Assembly (NCBI GenBank): GCA_036395115.1
Contig: DASWDU010000037.1
Coordinates: 50,335 to 114,334 of the forward strand
DNA from: Thermoplasmata archaeon
GTDB taxonomy: Archaea; Thermoplasmatota; Thermoplasmata; RBG-16-68-12
Length of the DNA stretch: 64,000 nucleotides
Reading direction: 5' to 3'
Shown here one piece after another: positions 52,804-64,000 of the stretch. The position numbers were made by a program, and so were the translations under genes. The notes under the pieces were generated by a model that worked only from the letters and a program-made list of their open reading frames with translations, did no database searches and had not been told where the DNA came from. Positions within the stretch are counted from its first letter, which is position 1. Every line of letters begins with the position of its first letter.

Positions 52804-53028
52804 ATGATTCACAAGCGTGATTATTACGTCGGAACCGATTCATATCCATCTCCCGAATCGTGTCGGGAGGAGATTCATATTCTGCAGGAACAGGTGGCTC
52901 CGGAACTCGACGCGAAGGGCTTGCTTCTCCGAGATGCGCTGGCAATCGTGACCGTCGTGGGCGCCCTCGTCGCGTTCTACGGGATGATCAAGCTCGTGTC
53001 GTACTTGGCGGGAATTCCCTCTCCCTAA
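52804..53028 (+). CDS. Small membrane protein, tentative
   Basis: 74 residues with one C-terminal hydrophobic helix (about 46-68, [21 protein letters not shown]) after a charged N-terminal half. Its last bases overlap the stop of dnaJ on the other strand. Codon bias is weaker in the first third, so the start or the gene itself could be wrong. Not recognised. Confidence 0.45.
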   Translation: MIHKRDYYVGTDSYPSPESCREEIHILQEQVAPELDAKGLLLRDALAIVTVVGALVAFYGMIKLVSYLAGIPSP

Positions 53029-54200
53029 GGCTTCCGGAACCGATCGAAGACGCCCCGGGGGCCGTCATTCTCGGCTCGGAGCCCGCCCAGCTGCTCCAAC
53101 AACCGACGCTCCTCGGCGGTCAACCGGGTCGGCGTGACGACGATCACGCGCACGAGCTCATCGCCCCGGCCGCGCCCCTGGAACGCCGGGAGCCCCTTCC
53201 CCCGCAACCGGAGCAAGGTGTGGCTCTGGATCCCCCCGGGGACCTGCAGGCGACTCCGCCCGTCAAGCGTCGGGACCTCGACCTCCGTGCCGAGCGCGGC
53301 TTGGGTGATGGAGATCGGCAGGTCGATGAGCACGTCATCCCCGTCCCGGACGAACCGTTCGTGCGGGGCGACGCGGATGCCGACGTACAGGTCCCCCGGC
53401 GGCGCGCCCGCCTCGCCGGCGAGGCCGCGTCCCGGCACGCGGAGGCGGACCCCGTCCGGCACCCCGGGCGGGATGTCGACCGCGATCGTCCGGTCTTCCT
53501 CGACGCGGCCGGCGCCGTGGCACCGGTCGCACGGGGCCTCCGGCCATTGCCCTCGACCATTGCATTTCGGGCACGTCGTGATCGTGATGAACTGGCTGTG
53601 GCCGCGCCGCTGGGCGCTGCTCACCTGCCCACGACCCGCGCAGGTCGGGCACGTGACAAGCCGCTCGCCTTCCGCGCCGGTCCCCCGGCACGCCGGGCAG
53701 GTCATCGGATACCGGACCGTGATCTCCTTGCGGCCGCCGCGGGCGACGTCCTCGAGGGTCAGCTCGACCTCGACCTGGGTGTCGAGGCCCGCCGCGGGCC
53801 CGCGCCGGCGGCCGACGACGCCCCCGCCGAAGAACTGCTCGAAGAGAGAGCCGCCCAGCCCGCCCGACCGGCCGAAGAACGACTCGAAGAAGTCCCGGCC
53901 GAAGATGTCTTCGATGTCCGACGCGTGCGTGAAGCGGGACCAGTCGAAGCCTTGGCCGCCCCACACTTGCTGCTTCAGGCCCTCGGCGCCGAACTGGTCG
54001 TAGATCCGCCGCTTGTCATCGTCGATGAGCGCCTCGTACGCCTCGGAGACCTGCTTGAACTTCTCTTCCGCCGCCTTCGGGTCGTCCTTGTTCAGGTCCG
54101 GGTGGTACTTCTTCGCGAGCCGGCGGTACGCGCGCTTGATGTCGTCCTTCGACGCCCCTCGCGGGACGCCGAGGACCTCGTAGTAGTCAAGGTCGGTCAT
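53025..54200 (-). CDS. dnaJ: Chaperone DnaJ
   Basis: 391 residues. J domain ([20 protein letters not shown], then KKYHPDLN with the HPD triad), a glycine/phenylalanine region, and a zinc domain with four CxxCxGxG units ([32 protein letters not shown]). The two substrate domains follow. It stimulates DnaK ATPase and delivers clients. It follows dnaK on the minus strand and ends the chaperone operon. Confidence 0.96.
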   Translation of the reverse strand: MTDLDYYEVLGVPRGASKDDIKRAYRRLAKKYHPDLNKDDPKAAEEKFKQVSEAYEALIDDDKRRIYDQFGAEGLKQQVWGGQGFDWSRFTHASDIEDIFGRDFFESFFGRSGGLGGSLFEQFFGGGVVGRRRGPAAGLDTQVEVELTLEDVARGGRKEITVRYPMTCPACRGTGAEGERLVTCPTCAGRGQVSSAQRRGHSQFITITTCPKCNGRGQWPEAPCDRCHGAGRVEEDRTIAVDIPPGVPDGVRLRVPGRGLAGEAGAPPGDLYVGIRVAPHERFVRDGDDVLIDLPISITQAALGTEVEVPTLDGRSRLQVPGGIQSHTLLRLRGKGLPAFQGRGRGDELVRVIVVTPTRLTAEERRLLEQLGGLRAENDGPRGVFDRFRKP

Positions 54201-54230
54201 CCGGCGCCCATCCCGCCCCAGAGCCTCCGC

Positions 54231-56061
<1,831 letters not shown>

Positions 56062-56069
<8 letters not shown>

Positions 56070-56589
56070 TGGCCTCACCTCCGCCGTTGACGACGATGAC
56101 TTGCGCGGGTCGCAACACCCGCTCGTGGTAGCGGTACCCTTTGCGCACGACTTCCTTCACGACGCCTTCTCTTGAACCTTTGTCTGGGACCCGTTGGACG
56201 CAGTCCATGAGGTACGGGTCGAATGGGAGCCCGAGGGCGGGGACCTCTTGGAGCCCGGCGGCCTGGAGCGCCTTCTGGAGGTTGCCCCGGACCATCCGGA
56301 CGCCTTCCCCCGCGCGGCCGTCCAGCTTCGCGACCGCGGCGTCGAGTTCGTCGAGGACCGGCAGGAGGCGGGCGAGGAGGGTCTCTTGGGCGAACTTCAG
56401 GATCGTCTCCGTGTCGCGCTCGGCCCGCTTGCGGTAGTTCTCGAACTCCGCCTGGAGGTACTTGAGCCGAGTGAGGAGCTCCTCGTTCTCGCGGCGCAAC
56501 TCCGCGACCTCGTCCCGACTCGCCGGCGGCACGGGCGGCTCGGCCGCGGCACGCTCTTCGCGTTGCACGGCGGGCGTCTCTTCCGCCAT
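56062..56589 (-). CDS. grpE: Nucleotide exchange factor GrpE
   Basis: 175 residues. N-terminal charged region, a long coiled coil (ELRRENEELLTRLKYLQAEF, then NYRKRAERDTE), and a C-terminal beta domain with PVLDELDAAV, GVRMVRGNLQKAL, PFDPYLMDCVQRVPD and GYRYHERVLRPAQVIV. It releases ADP from DnaK. It starts 1 base after the Hsp20 stop and overlaps dnaK. Confidence 0.96.
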
Positions 56590-56590
56590 C

Positions 56591-57022
56591 CTACGGACCC
56601 CTCCGCACCCGTACCCTGTGCCCGCGCCGTCGCGGGAGAGTCACGTCGAGCACGCCGTTCCGATACGTCGCCGTCACGGCTTCCGGTTCGACGGAGTGCG
56701 CGAGATCCATATCCCGATGGAAGACGCGGCCGTCCGCCATCAGTGCATGAACAGTCAACCGCGTGTCCGTCGTCGTGACCTCGAGGGTCTCCCTCGATGC
56801 GCCGGGAAGCTCGAGCGTGACGTAGATCCGGGCCGGCGTCACGACGACGTCGACGGCGCCCGCCTCGACGGGTCGCTCGTCTGCGACCGCGGAGGGAGGC
56901 CCGAGGACCGGGACCCGGGTCGCCGCCACGGCGGGGAGGCTGCGGTGCGCGTCGAGGCGCCTCAGGAGGCGGCCGACGTCACCGGTAAAGCCTTCGCCCT
57001 CGTCCGACGGTTGGGAGACCAT
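56591..57022 (-). CDS. Hsp20/alpha-crystallin family protein
   Basis: 143 residues. The alpha-crystallin domain spans about 60-135 (VVVTPARIYVTLELPGASRE, LTVHALMADGRVFHRDMDL, and ATYRNGVLDVTLPRR, the A-x-x-x-n-G-v-L signature). The N-terminal arm is short for this family. ATG 57022 was chosen over GTG 57031. It holds unfolded clients; the gene lies between the thermosome and grpE in one operon. Confidence 0.9.
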   Translation of the reverse strand: MVSQPSDEGEGFTGDVGRLLRRLDAHRSLPAVAATRVPVLGPPSAVADERPVEAGAVDVVVTPARIYVTLELPGASRETLEVTTTDTRLTVHALMADGRVFHRDMDLAHSVEPEAVTATYRNGVLDVTLPRRRGHRVRVRRGP

Positions 57023-57053
57023 CGGGACCACCTGAGGGCCCTTCCGGGGGCCC

Positions 57054-58709
57054 TCAGAATTCCTCGCCTTCGCCTCCGCCCTCGCCGCCTTCGCCGCCCT
57101 TGCCGGGGCCGCCCTTTCCGCCGCCCGCGCCGGCCTTTGCCGCGATGACGTCGTCGATGCGGAGCACCATGACCGCCGCGTCGGTAGCCGAGGAAATCGC
57201 CTGGGTGCCGACCCGGATCGGCTCGATCACGTTCTCCTTCTTCATGTCGGAGACTTTGCCCGTGAAGACGTTGATCCCAGCGTACTTGTTGCCCTTCTTA
57301 TGCTCCTTGCGAAGCTCGATCAGGATGTCGATCGGGTCCAGGCCCGCGTTCTCGGCGAGGGTCCGCGGGATCGCTTCGACGGCGTCCGCGAACGACTCGA
57401 TCGCGATCTGCTCCCTCCCGCCAACGGTCGAGGCGTGGTCGCGCAGGGCCAGGGCGATCTCCGTCGCGCTCGAGCCGCCGCCCGTGATCACCTTGCCGTC
57501 CTCGATCGCGACCGCGACGACGCTCGTCGCGTCCTCGAGGGACCGCTCGACCTCGTCGACGACATGCTCCGTGCCGCCCCGAATGAGGATCGACATGGCC
57601 TTCGGGTTCTTGCAACCGGTCACGAACGTCATCTCGTCCTCGCCGATCTTCTTCTCGTAGACGAGCTTGGCGTACCCGAGGTCGTCCTTGGAGAGCTCGT
57701 CGAGCTTCGTGACGACCTTGCCGCCCGTCGCCTTCGCGAGCTTCTCCATGTCGGACTTCTTGACGCGGCGCACGGCGTAGATGTTCTCCTTCGCGAGGTA
57801 GTGCTGCGCGAGGTCGTCGATGCCCTTCTGGCAGAAGATGACGGTCGCGCCGCTCTTCTTGACGATGTCGACCATGCGCTTCAGCATCGATTCCTCCTCG
57901 TTGAGGAACGCCTGGAGCTGCGCCGGGTCGGTGATCTCGATCTTCGCGTCGATCTCGGTCTTCTTGACCTCGAGCGCCGCGTCGACGAGGGCGATCTTCG
58001 CCTCCTTGACTTCGGACGGCATGCCGGGATGCACGCGCTCCTTGTCGATGATGACGCCGTCGACGAGCGATGTGTCCGCGATCGAGCCGCCCTGCTTCTT
58101 CACGACTTGGATGTTGTCATCGTCCACGAAGTAGGAGTTGTCCGCGCGCTGCTCCGCGACGGTGGAGACGGCCTTCACGGAGATGTCGGCCAAGAGTTCC
58201 TTGTGGCCGCTGGACGACTTCGAGGACATCGCGGTCATCGCGACCTTCTTCAGGATGTCCGCGTCCTTGATCGAGATTTTCATCGCGACCTTCTCGAGGA
58301 CCTCGCGGGCCTTCTCCGCGGCCTGCCGGTACCCGGCCGCGATGACGGTCGGGTGGATGTTCTGCTCGATCAGGTCTTCGGCCTTCTTGAGCAGCTCGCC
58401 CGCCAGGATGACGGCCGTCGTCGTGCCGTCGCCGGCTTCCTCGTCTTGGGTCTTCGCGACCTCGACGAGCATCTTGGCGGCCGGATGCTCGATGTCGATC
58501 TCCTTGAGGATCGTCACGCCATCGTTCGTGATGACGACGTCCCCGAGGCTGTCGACGAGCATCTTGTCCATCCCCCGCGGCCCGAGGGTCGACCGTACCG
58601 CGTCGGCGACCGCTTTGGCGGCCGCGATGTTGTTGAACTGCGCTCCCTTGCCGCGATCGCGGCGCGTGCCTTCTTTCAAAACGAGTATCTGGGTCCCTGC
58701 TGGCATCAT
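57054..58709 (-). CDS. Thermosome subunit (group II chaperonin)
   Basis: 551 residues. [27 protein letters not shown], cut as [17 protein letters not shown], and [13 protein letters not shown] are at the nucleotide site; [19 protein letters not shown] gives the ATPase Asp. The C-terminus is a Gly/Glu-rich tail ([20 protein letters not shown]), usual for thermosomes. ATG 58709 gives the family N-terminus. A CTATATAAGG TATA box lies 50 bases upstream. It is first in the chaperone operon and folds proteins within a double-ring complex. Confidence 0.97.
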   Translation of the reverse strand: MMPAGTQILVLKEGTRRDRGKGAQFNNIAAAKAVADAVRSTLGPRGMDKMLVDSLGDVVITNDGVTILKEIDIEHPAAKMLVEVAKTQDEEAGDGTTTAVILAGELLKKAEDLIEQNIHPTVIAAGYRQAAEKAREVLEKVAMKISIKDADILKKVAMTAMSSKSSSGHKELLADISVKAVSTVAEQRADNSYFVDDDNIQVVKKQGGSIADTSLVDGVIIDKERVHPGMPSEVKEAKIALVDAALEVKKTEIDAKIEITDPAQLQAFLNEEESMLKRMVDIVKKSGATVIFCQKGIDDLAQHYLAKENIYAVRRVKKSDMEKLAKATGGKVVTKLDELSKDDLGYAKLVYEKKIGEDEMTFVTGCKNPKAMSILIRGGTEHVVDEVERSLEDATSVVAVAIEDGKVITGGGSSATEIALALRDHASTVGGREQIAIESFADAVEAIPRTLAENAGLDPIDILIELRKEHKKGNKYAGINVFTGKVSDMKKENVIEPIRVGTQAISSATDAAVMVLRIDDVIAAKAGAGGGKGGPGKGGEGGEGGGEGEEF

Positions 58710-58758
58710 GGATGTTCCTCCGAAATCCGGATTCGGGGTCCCGCCTATGTCGAGACTT

Positions 58759-58838
58759 CTATATAAGGATAACGAGCCGTGGGCCCGTCCCTCGGACGGC
58801 GACTGCCGGCTTGCCTCGGACTCCCATAATTCTATATC
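58759..58838. promoter_or_regulatory. Divergent promoters: chaperone operon and IMPase operon
   Basis: CTATATAAGG (58759-58768) is placed for the minus-strand thermosome gene, with a leader of about 28 bases. TTCTATATCGG (58829-58839) is centred about 26 bases before GTG 58861, which makes the IMPase message leaderless and supports that start. No separate heat-shock operator is obvious. Confidence 0.6.
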
Positions 58839-58860
58839 GGGAGAGGCGGTAGGTCGGCCC

Positions 58861-59628
58861 GTGAAGGGGATTCTCCTCGAGGCGGCGGACGCAGTCCAGC
58901 ATGCCGTCGCGGCGATGCAGGGAAACCCAGGGGACGTCGTGGGACGCGGTGCGGACGGCGGTCCGAGCGCCCGCATCGACCAGGTCGCCGAAGAGGCGGT
59001 CCTCCGCGTCCTCGACTACGAAGGGGCCTCCCTGAACGTCCTGAGCGAGGAGGCCGGCTTCATCGAACGCGGGGGGCAGGCGACCCTTGTCCTCGATCCG
59101 ATCGACGGGACCCACAACGCGCTTCGCGGCGTCCCCGCCTATTCGGTCTCCCTCGCCATCGGCCACGAACGCCTGAGCGACGTGCAGGAGGCGCTCGTCC
59201 GGGATCTCGTCTCCGGGGCGACGTACTATGCGGCGAAGGGAGGCGGCTCGCTCTTGAACGGGAGCCCGATCCGCGTGCGCCCGTACGATCCGGCGGACGC
59301 CCTCGTCAGCGTGTACCTCGGAACGAACGCGGCTCCCGATGCGTCGCGGATCGCGAGCCTCGCGCGTCGCGTGCGCAACCTCGGCGCCGCATCGCTCGAC
59401 CTTTGCCTCGTCGCGCGAGGGGCAGCGGACATGTACTACATGCACAGCGCCGTCGTCGAGACGAAGCTCCGCGCGGTCGACATCGCCGGGGGCACGCTCA
59501 TCGTACGGGAGGCGGGCGGTTTCGTCCTGGACTTGGGCGGCCGCGACCTCGAACTGCCCCTGAGCCCGACGGCCCGAACCGATCTCGTGGCGGTCGGGGA
59601 CCGCCGCGCGTGGGAGTCGATCCGATGA
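58861..59628 (+). CDS. Inositol monophosphatase/fructose-1,6-bisphosphatase IV family
   Basis: 255 residues from GTG 58861. The metal sites are the LSEEAGF glutamate, DPIDGTHN, and the VDIAGG block near the C-terminus (usual WDxAAG, here with Val). Archaeal members hydrolyse both inositol-1-phosphate and fructose-1,6-bisphosphate. It overlaps the next start (ATGA), so it is co-translated with NAD kinase; the two families are fused in some archaea (NADK-IMPase-type). Confidence 0.92.
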   Translation: MKGILLEAADAVQHAVAAMQGNPGDVVGRGADGGPSARIDQVAEEAVLRVLDYEGASLNVLSEEAGFIERGGQATLVLDPIDGTHNALRGVPAYSVSLAIGHERLSDVQEALVRDLVSGATYYAAKGGGSLLNGSPIRVRPYDPADALVSVYLGTNAAPDASRIASLARRVRNLGAASLDLCLVARGAADMYYMHSAVVETKLRAVDIAGGTLIVREAGGFVLDLGGRDLELPLSPTARTDLVAVGDRRAWESIR

Positions 59629-60431
59629 AATTGGGCATCACCGCGAACCCGCACATCCCGAGCGCCCTCGAAGCGGCGAAGCAGGTCCTCGCGCGGCTCG
59701 AGCCGAAACAGGACGTCCTCCTCGAACCGGAGCTGGCTCGGGCCCTCGACCGCAAGGGCCAGCCGCTCGCCCACATGCGGGCGGACGTCGTCCTGGCGAT
59801 CGGCGGGGACGGCACGATCCTGCGGGCCCTCCAACTCTGCGATTCGAAGGTCCTCGGCATCAATTCGGGCTCCCTCGGCTTCCTCGCCGAGGTGAATTCG
59901 AACGAGGCGGACGCCTACCTGGACCGGGTCTTGCGGGGCGACTACAAGGTCGAGGAACGCATGCGGCTCAAGGTCACCGTCGACGGTGAGCGGATGTTCG
60001 ACTGCACGAACGAGGCGGTCGTCCATACGGCACAGATCGCGAAGATCCGGCACTTCGAAATCCGCCTCGACGATGAAGTCGTGGAACGGGTCCGCGCGGA
60101 TGGTCTGATCGTCGCGACCGCGACCGGCTCGACGTCCTACTCGATGTCGGCCGGCGGCCCGATCGTCGATCCTCGGGTCGACGCCATCATCGCGACGGCG
60201 ATCGCTCCCTTCAAGCCGGCGTCCCGTCCGCACGTCTTCCCCGCGACGTCGGTGGTCCACGTGCGCTTGGTGAAGCCGAAGGAGTGCCTGCTCGTAATGG
60301 ACGGCCAGCACGAGTCCGCCCTCAAGGGCACGGAAGACGTCGCCCTCACCGGCTCCGAGCGCCGCGCGAAACTCGTCCGGTTCCGGGACGACTTCTACCG
60401 ACGCATTGAGGAGAAGCTGTCCCGTCAGTGA
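59625..60431 (+). CDS. nadK: NAD kinase
   Basis: 268 residues. GGDGTIL at 60-66 is the NAD kinase signature; GINSGSLGFLAEV, NEAVVHT and ATGSTSYSMSAGGPIV are further conserved parts. It phosphorylates NAD to NADP. Overlaps the IMPase gene by 4 bases and is followed directly by a JAMM protease gene. Confidence 0.95.
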   Translation: MKLGITANPHIPSALEAAKQVLARLEPKQDVLLEPELARALDRKGQPLAHMRADVVLAIGGDGTILRALQLCDSKVLGINSGSLGFLAEVNSNEADAYLDRVLRGDYKVEERMRLKVTVDGERMFDCTNEAVVHTAQIAKIRHFEIRLDDEVVERVRADGLIVATATGSTSYSMSAGGPIVDPRVDAIIATAIAPFKPASRPHVFPATSVVHVRLVKPKECLLVMDGQHESALKGTEDVALTGSERRAKLVRFRDDFYRRIEEKLSRQ

Positions 60432-60439
60432 GACGATCC

Positions 60440-60814
60440 ATGAAACCCGTTACCGCCATCGCCCGGAAGACCCTTCGGATGATCCTCGAGGCGTCCCGGG
60501 ACATGTACCCGCACGAGTTCGGCGCCATCCTGCGCGCGGAGGAGGGCACGATCACGGAACTGATCCTCGTCCCCGGGACGATCAGCGGCAAGCGCCACGC
60601 GATCTTCCAGCTCCACACCCTCCCCGCGGACTTCTCCGTCGTCGGCACGGTCCATTCCCATCCGAGCGGCGTCTACGAGCCGTCGGACGAGGACCGCGCC
60701 TTGTTCAACAAGTTCGGCGGCATCCACCTCATCGTCGGCCATCCCTTCTCTGAGACGGCATGGGCGGCGTGGACGAACAAAGGGGCACGGATCCCGCTCA
60801 AGGTCGTGCCGTGA
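60440..60814 (+). CDS. JAMM/MPN+ metalloprotease
   Basis: 124 residues. A complete JAMM motif is present: Glu in HEFGAILR, then HSHPSG and SDED, i.e. HxH-x7-S-x2-D, with zinc ligands retained. Archaeal JAMM enzymes cleave SAMP (ubiquitin-like) conjugates. An in-frame GTG at 60428 overlaps the nadK stop (GTGA) and could be the coupled start. Seventeen bases at the 3' end overlap the glycosyltransferase gene on the opposite strand. Confidence 0.9.
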   Translation: MKPVTAIARKTLRMILEASRDMYPHEFGAILRAEEGTITELILVPGTISGKRHAIFQLHTLPADFSVVGTVHSHPSGVYEPSDEDRALFNKFGGIHLIVGHPFSETAWAAWTNKGARIPLKVVP

Positions 60815-61952
60815 CGTCGTCGGAGCCGTCCGCGATCGAGCGGTACAGGGCCTCCACCTGATCCGTCACGCGCTCGATGCCGAACGACGCGACGACCTTC
60901 TCTCGCCCGCGCCGTCCCATCGCCTGCCGGGCCTCCGGATCCTCGAGGAGCCCGCGAATCTTTTCCGCCAAATCCTGCGCGTTCAGCGGATCCGCGAGCA
61001 GGCCTTCCTTCCCGTTCTCGATTACTTCGCGGACGCCGGGGATGTCCGCCACGACCACGGGCTTTCCGGTCGCCATCGCCTCGAGGGCGACGATCCCGAA
61101 CGCCTCGAGGCGCGAGACGCTCGGTAGCACGAAGACGTCGCACGCCGCGTAGAGCCGTGGGAGGCCGTCCTCCGAGACCCGGCCGACGAAGCGGAGCCGA
61201 CCGTCGACCCCGAACGTGGCGGCGAGCCCCTTCATCGCGGGGAGGAGAGATCCGTCCCCCGCGACGAGGAACCGTGCATCGGGGACGTACCGGGCCGCCT
61301 CGATGAACTGCTCGATCCCTTTGTGCGGCTCGATCCGTCCCACCAGCAGGACGACTTTCTCGTCGGGCGAGAGGTTCAGCGTCTTCCGGACCGGCGACGG
61401 ATCGACGTCCGGCCGAAAGCGGCGATGGTCCACGGCGTTCGGGATCACGGCCGGATTGTGCTTCCACACCGCACGGCTCGTCGCGGCGTACGTGCGCGTG
61501 GTGACGACGACCTTCGTCGCTCGGTCGAGGGTGGAGGCCCCGAGGCTCCGGCGGTACACCGACTCCAGAAGGATGCCGAACGCGGAGGGGATCTCGACGT
61601 CGCAATGGTACGTGACGACGGACGGGGCCCCGCGTGCGGCCGCGACGGACGTCGCGTAGTGGGCGGCGAGCGGCGGAGGGAAGTGCCCATGGAAGACGTC
61701 CGTCTCGAGCGTCCGCAATCTCGCCCGCATCTTCGGGGCGATGGGGGTCCTCATGACGATCGCCCGGGGCTTGACGCGGACCACGCGGAATCCGTCCATC
61801 GACTCTTCCTCGGGGAGCGACGGGTCGTGTCGCGTCGTGACCACGGTGACGTCATGGCCGCGGGCTGCGAGCTCCGTCGAGAGCGCCCGCACGTGGCTTT
61901 CGACGCCGCCGAGATGAGGATAGAACCACGGTGCGACTTGGGCGATCCGCAC
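60798..61952 (-). CDS. Glycosyltransferase family 4
   Basis: 384 residues, two Rossmann-like halves (GT-B). N-terminal IAQVAPWFYPHLGGVESHVRAL and GHDVTVVT; C-terminal VLLVGRIEPHKGIEQFIEAA and the EX7E motif in EAFGIVALEAMATGKPV. It transfers a sugar from a nucleotide or lipid donor. Spacing of 9 bases to the GlmU-like gene upstream suggests it uses the UDP-sugar made there. Confidence 0.93.
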   Translation of the reverse strand: MRIAQVAPWFYPHLGGVESHVRALSTELAARGHDVTVVTTRHDPSLPEEESMDGFRVVRVKPRAIVMRTPIAPKMRARLRTLETDVFHGHFPPPLAAHYATSVAAARGAPSVVTYHCDVEIPSAFGILLESVYRRSLGASTLDRATKVVVTTRTYAATSRAVWKHNPAVIPNAVDHRRFRPDVDPSPVRKTLNLSPDEKVVLLVGRIEPHKGIEQFIEAARYVPDARFLVAGDGSLLPAMKGLAATFGVDGRLRFVGRVSEDGLPRLYAACDVFVLPSVSRLEAFGIVALEAMATGKPVVVADIPGVREVIENGKEGLLADPLNAQDLAEKIRGLLEDPEARQAMGRRGREKVVASFGIERVTDQVEALYRSIADGSDDVTARP

Positions 61953-61961
61953 GCCCCCACC

Positions 61962-63188
61962 TCAGAAAATCCGGCTCCGGGGAGCGATGTTGCCCCGCGC
62001 ATGCGCGCCGGGCCCGATGAACGACTCCTCTCCGACGATCGTGCCCGCGTCGATCGACGCGTTGATGCCGACTTTCACGTCGTCCCCCATGATCACGCCG
62101 AGCTTCCGCAACCCCGTGTCGACCTCGACCCCCCGCCACACGACCTTGACCGGCGCCTCGTCGAGACGGAGATTCGCCACCTTCGTGCCTGCGCCGAGGT
62201 TGCACCGTTCGCCCAAGATGCTGTCCCCGACGTAGTTCTGGTGAGGCACGTGCGCGGACGCCATCAAGATCGAGTTCTTGACTTCGCACGCGCTGCCGAC
62301 TTTCGCGTTCGGCCCGATCGACGTCGCCGGCCGGACGTAGCAGTTCGGCCCGATCTCCGCCCCCGCGCCCACAATCGCCGGGCCTTCGATGTACGCGCCT
62401 TTGCGGACGCGCGCGTCTTCCTCGACCGCGACCTCCCCCACGAGGGTCGCGCCCGCATCGACGTCGCCGTGGTTCGTGCCCTTGAGGGACGCGAGGAGCG
62501 CCGCATTCGCCCGGAGGAGGTCCCACGGCCTGCCGACGTCGATCCAGTCACCCGGAATCCGAAACCCGTAGACATCGCGCGCCGCCATCAGCGCTCGGAT
62601 CGTATCCGTGATCTCGTATTCGCCGCGCTGCGACCTCGGCGTCTTGTCGATCAGCGGGAAGATGTCCTCGTCGAAGATGTAGATGCCCGCGTTGATCAGG
62701 TTCGATGTCGGCCGACGCGGTTTCTCCTCGAGTCCGACGACTTTGCCGTCGCCCATCTCGACGACGCCGAACGCCCGAGGGTCCGGCACCTCGGCGAGCG
62801 CCATCACGGGACCCCGGACGGCGCGATGATGCGCGATCATCGCCGGGAGCACGTCGCGGGACACGACGACGTCCCCGTTCACGCTCAAGAACGGACCGTC
62901 GACGTGGTCGCGCATCCGACCGAGCGCGTGTGCCGTACCGAGCCGCTCCGCCTGCTCCTCGTAGGCGATCGAGAGGCCGAGCGCCTCGCCGTCCCCGAAA
63001 CTCTCCCGAATCCGGTGGCCCTGCCATCCGATCAAGATCGCCACCTCCGAGATGCCAGCGGCCCGCAGCGCATCGAGCGTGTGCCGCAAGAACGGCTTGC
63101 CCGCCACCGGTAGTAGCGGTTTGGGAAGGTTGGCCGTGAGAGGGCGCATCCGCGTTCCCTCGCCGGCCGCGAGGATGACGGCCTTCAT
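61962..63188 (-). CDS. glmU: Bifunctional sugar-1-phosphate nucleotidyltransferase/acyltransferase (archaeal GlmU-type)
   Basis: 408 residues. N-terminal nucleotidyltransferase: MKAVILAAGEGTRMRPLT with the GEGTRMRP and LPKPLLPV motifs, and SVNGDVVVSRD. C-terminal left-handed beta-helix hexapeptide repeats (VGAGAEIGPNCYVRPATSIG, EVKNSILMASAHVPHQNYVG) give the acetyltransferase. Archaeal homologues make UDP-N-acetylglucosamine or related sugars. Starts at the ATG that overlaps the mutase stop. Confidence 0.9.
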   Translation of the reverse strand: MKAVILAAGEGTRMRPLTANLPKPLLPVAGKPFLRHTLDALRAAGISEVAILIGWQGHRIRESFGDGEALGLSIAYEEQAERLGTAHALGRMRDHVDGPFLSVNGDVVVSRDVLPAMIAHHRAVRGPVMALAEVPDPRAFGVVEMGDGKVVGLEEKPRRPTSNLINAGIYIFDEDIFPLIDKTPRSQRGEYEITDTIRALMAARDVYGFRIPGDWIDVGRPWDLLRANAALLASLKGTNHGDVDAGATLVGEVAVEEDARVRKGAYIEGPAIVGAGAEIGPNCYVRPATSIGPNAKVGSACEVKNSILMASAHVPHQNYVGDSILGERCNLGAGTKVANLRLDEAPVKVVWRGVEVDTGLRKLGVIMGDDVKVGINASIDAGTIVGEESFIGPGAHARGNIAPRSRIF

Positions 63189-64000
63189 GCGGCGGCGCCT
63201 TTCGCGCTCGATAGGACCGTAGAATATATCTCCTTTGCTCTGGCGTCATCGCGCGACTCGGCGAGGACGCGAATTTTCGGTTCTGTCCCGGAGAAACGGA
63301 CGAGCGCCCATCCGTCGTCGAACTGGAGACGCCAACCGTCGACCGTCGTCACGTCCGAAGCGAGCGACCGCATCGCGGAGTCGAGACGGGCCTCGATTGC
63401 ACGCCGCTTCGAGGCGTCGTACCCGATCGCACCGCGGATCACCGGATACCGCGGGATCCCGCGCACGAGCGAGGCGAGCGGGTTCTCCGCGACCAGCGAG
63501 ACGAGGCGCGCGGCGGCGTACATCCCGTCCGGGCAGTACGAGGCCTTAGGGAAGATCCACGTCCCGGACGGCTCGCCGCCGAAGTCCGCTCCGCGGCGCT
63601 TGAGCTCGGCCGCGACGTACACGTCGCCGACGCGCGTCCGCCAAATCGTTGCCTTCGGGAGCAGGTCCTCGAGCACCATCGACGCATCGACGGGGACGAC
63701 GAGACCCCGCCGCACCTCGCGCTTCGCGAAGAGGACCAGCAACGCGTCGCCGCCGACGAAACGGCCCTCGTGGTCCACCGCCACCATCCGGTCCCCGTCG
63801 CCGTCGTGGGCGATGCCCAGGTCCGCCTTCGCGGCCGGCACGGTCGACATGAGCAATCGAAGATTCTCTTCCGTGGGCTCCGGATCGCGCCCCGGGAAAT
63901 GGCCGTCCGCCTGCGCGTTCAACGCGACGACGTCACAGCCCATCCGGCGGAGGAGGTGGGGCGTGATTGTCGACGTCGCCCCACATCCGCAATCGACGAC
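63185..64000 (-). CDS. glmM: Phosphoglucosamine mutase-like, 5' end outside window
   Basis: The frame is open from base 64000 to the stop at 63185; visible residues begin VVDCGCGATSTITP, an alpha-phosphohexomutase block, so the N-terminal serine domain is beyond the window. AHDGDGDRMV is the metal-binding loop, GGEPSGTWIF the sugar-binding loop and VRFSGTEPKIRV the phosphate-binding end. Converts glucosamine-6-phosphate to -1-phosphate, feeding GlmU. Overlaps glmU (ATGA). Confidence 0.9.
   Translation of the reverse strand, partial: VVDCGCGATSTITPHLLRRMGCDVVALNAQADGHFPGRDPEPTEENLRLLMSTVPAAKADLGIAHDGDGDRMVAVDHEGRFVGGDALLVLFAKREVRRGLVVPVDASMVLEDLLPKATIWRTRVGDVYVAAELKRRGADFGGEPSGTWIFPKASYCPDGMYAAARLVSLVAENPLASLVRGIPRYPVIRGAIGYDASKRRAIEARLDSAMRSLASDVTTVDGWRLQFDDGWALVRFSGTEPKIRVLAESRDDARAKEIYSTVLSSAKGAAA

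Overview
The window is GC-rich archaeal chromosome. The evidence is a group II chaperonin, a CDC48/VAT ATPase ending in a proteasome-docking HbYX-type tail, an archaeal RqcH/NFACT protein, a TrpB2-type tryptophan synthase beta chain, an archaeal GlmU-type enzyme, a PhoU with an AbrB-like N-terminus, a FilR1-type regulator, and TATA boxes about 26 bases before several start codons (leaderless or short-leader mRNAs). Roadblock/longin-like domains, zinc-ribbon membrane proteins and a full DnaK-DnaJ-GrpE set suggest an uncultivated Thermoplasmatota-like euryarchaeon. That placement is inference; there is no rRNA gene here.

Layout. 0-11 kb: metabolic and stress genes, including a GYD protein (cut by the window edge), a cupredoxin membrane protein, a zinc alcohol dehydrogenase, a GcvH-TusA fusion with a pirin, a roadblock-like protein, RidA and MOSC proteins, a metallopeptidase, a DmdA/GcvT-like protein, a YaaA-like protein and an SRPBCC protein flanking a 16-bp palindrome. 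11-17.4 kb: a giant surface protein with beta-propeller and Ig-like domains, one membrane span and a cytoplasmic roadblock/longin-like domain, downstream of a FilR1 regulator. 17.5-23.4 kb: genes with a bacterial look (PhnB, DHFR-like, DHA2 transporter, PEP-mutase family, ArsR-SRPBCC fusion, NmrA). 23.47-28.34 kb: a small integrated element at tRNA-Thr(GGT), bounded by an exact 49-bp direct repeat of the tRNA 3' half, with a TcmP/radical-SAM gene pair, an ankyrin protein and a DUF6188-like protein, but no visible integrase.

28.4-43.5 kb: core genes (RqcH, TrpB2, HtpX, a PrpD-ComA overlapping pair, a second cupredoxin, a zinc-finger-FrhB protein, a frameshifted FabG-like pseudogene, PhoU, and glutamine synthetase divergent from an Lrp regulator). 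43.5-46.9 kb: a compact operon of a zinc ribbon/RxLxF-repeat protein, an NfeD-like protein, a flotillin, a zinc-ribbon membrane protein and a 54-residue protein. 46.9-52.8 kb: CDC48 with a bactofilin-like protein, a PRC-barrel protein, a winged-helix protein and an RNase H-fold protein. 53-58.7 kb: one minus-strand proteostasis operon, thermosome-hsp20-grpE-dnaK-dnaJ. 58.8-60.8 kb: inositol monophosphatase/FBPase, NAD kinase and JAMM protease as an overlapping operon. 60.8-64 kb: phosphoglucosamine mutase (cut by the window end), GlmU-like enzyme and a GT4 glycosyltransferase, an apparent UDP-sugar and glycan branch.

The most unusual items are the tRNA-Thr element with its TcmP/radical-SAM pair, the GcvH-TusA fusion, the receptor-like giant protein, and the extended flotillin operon.
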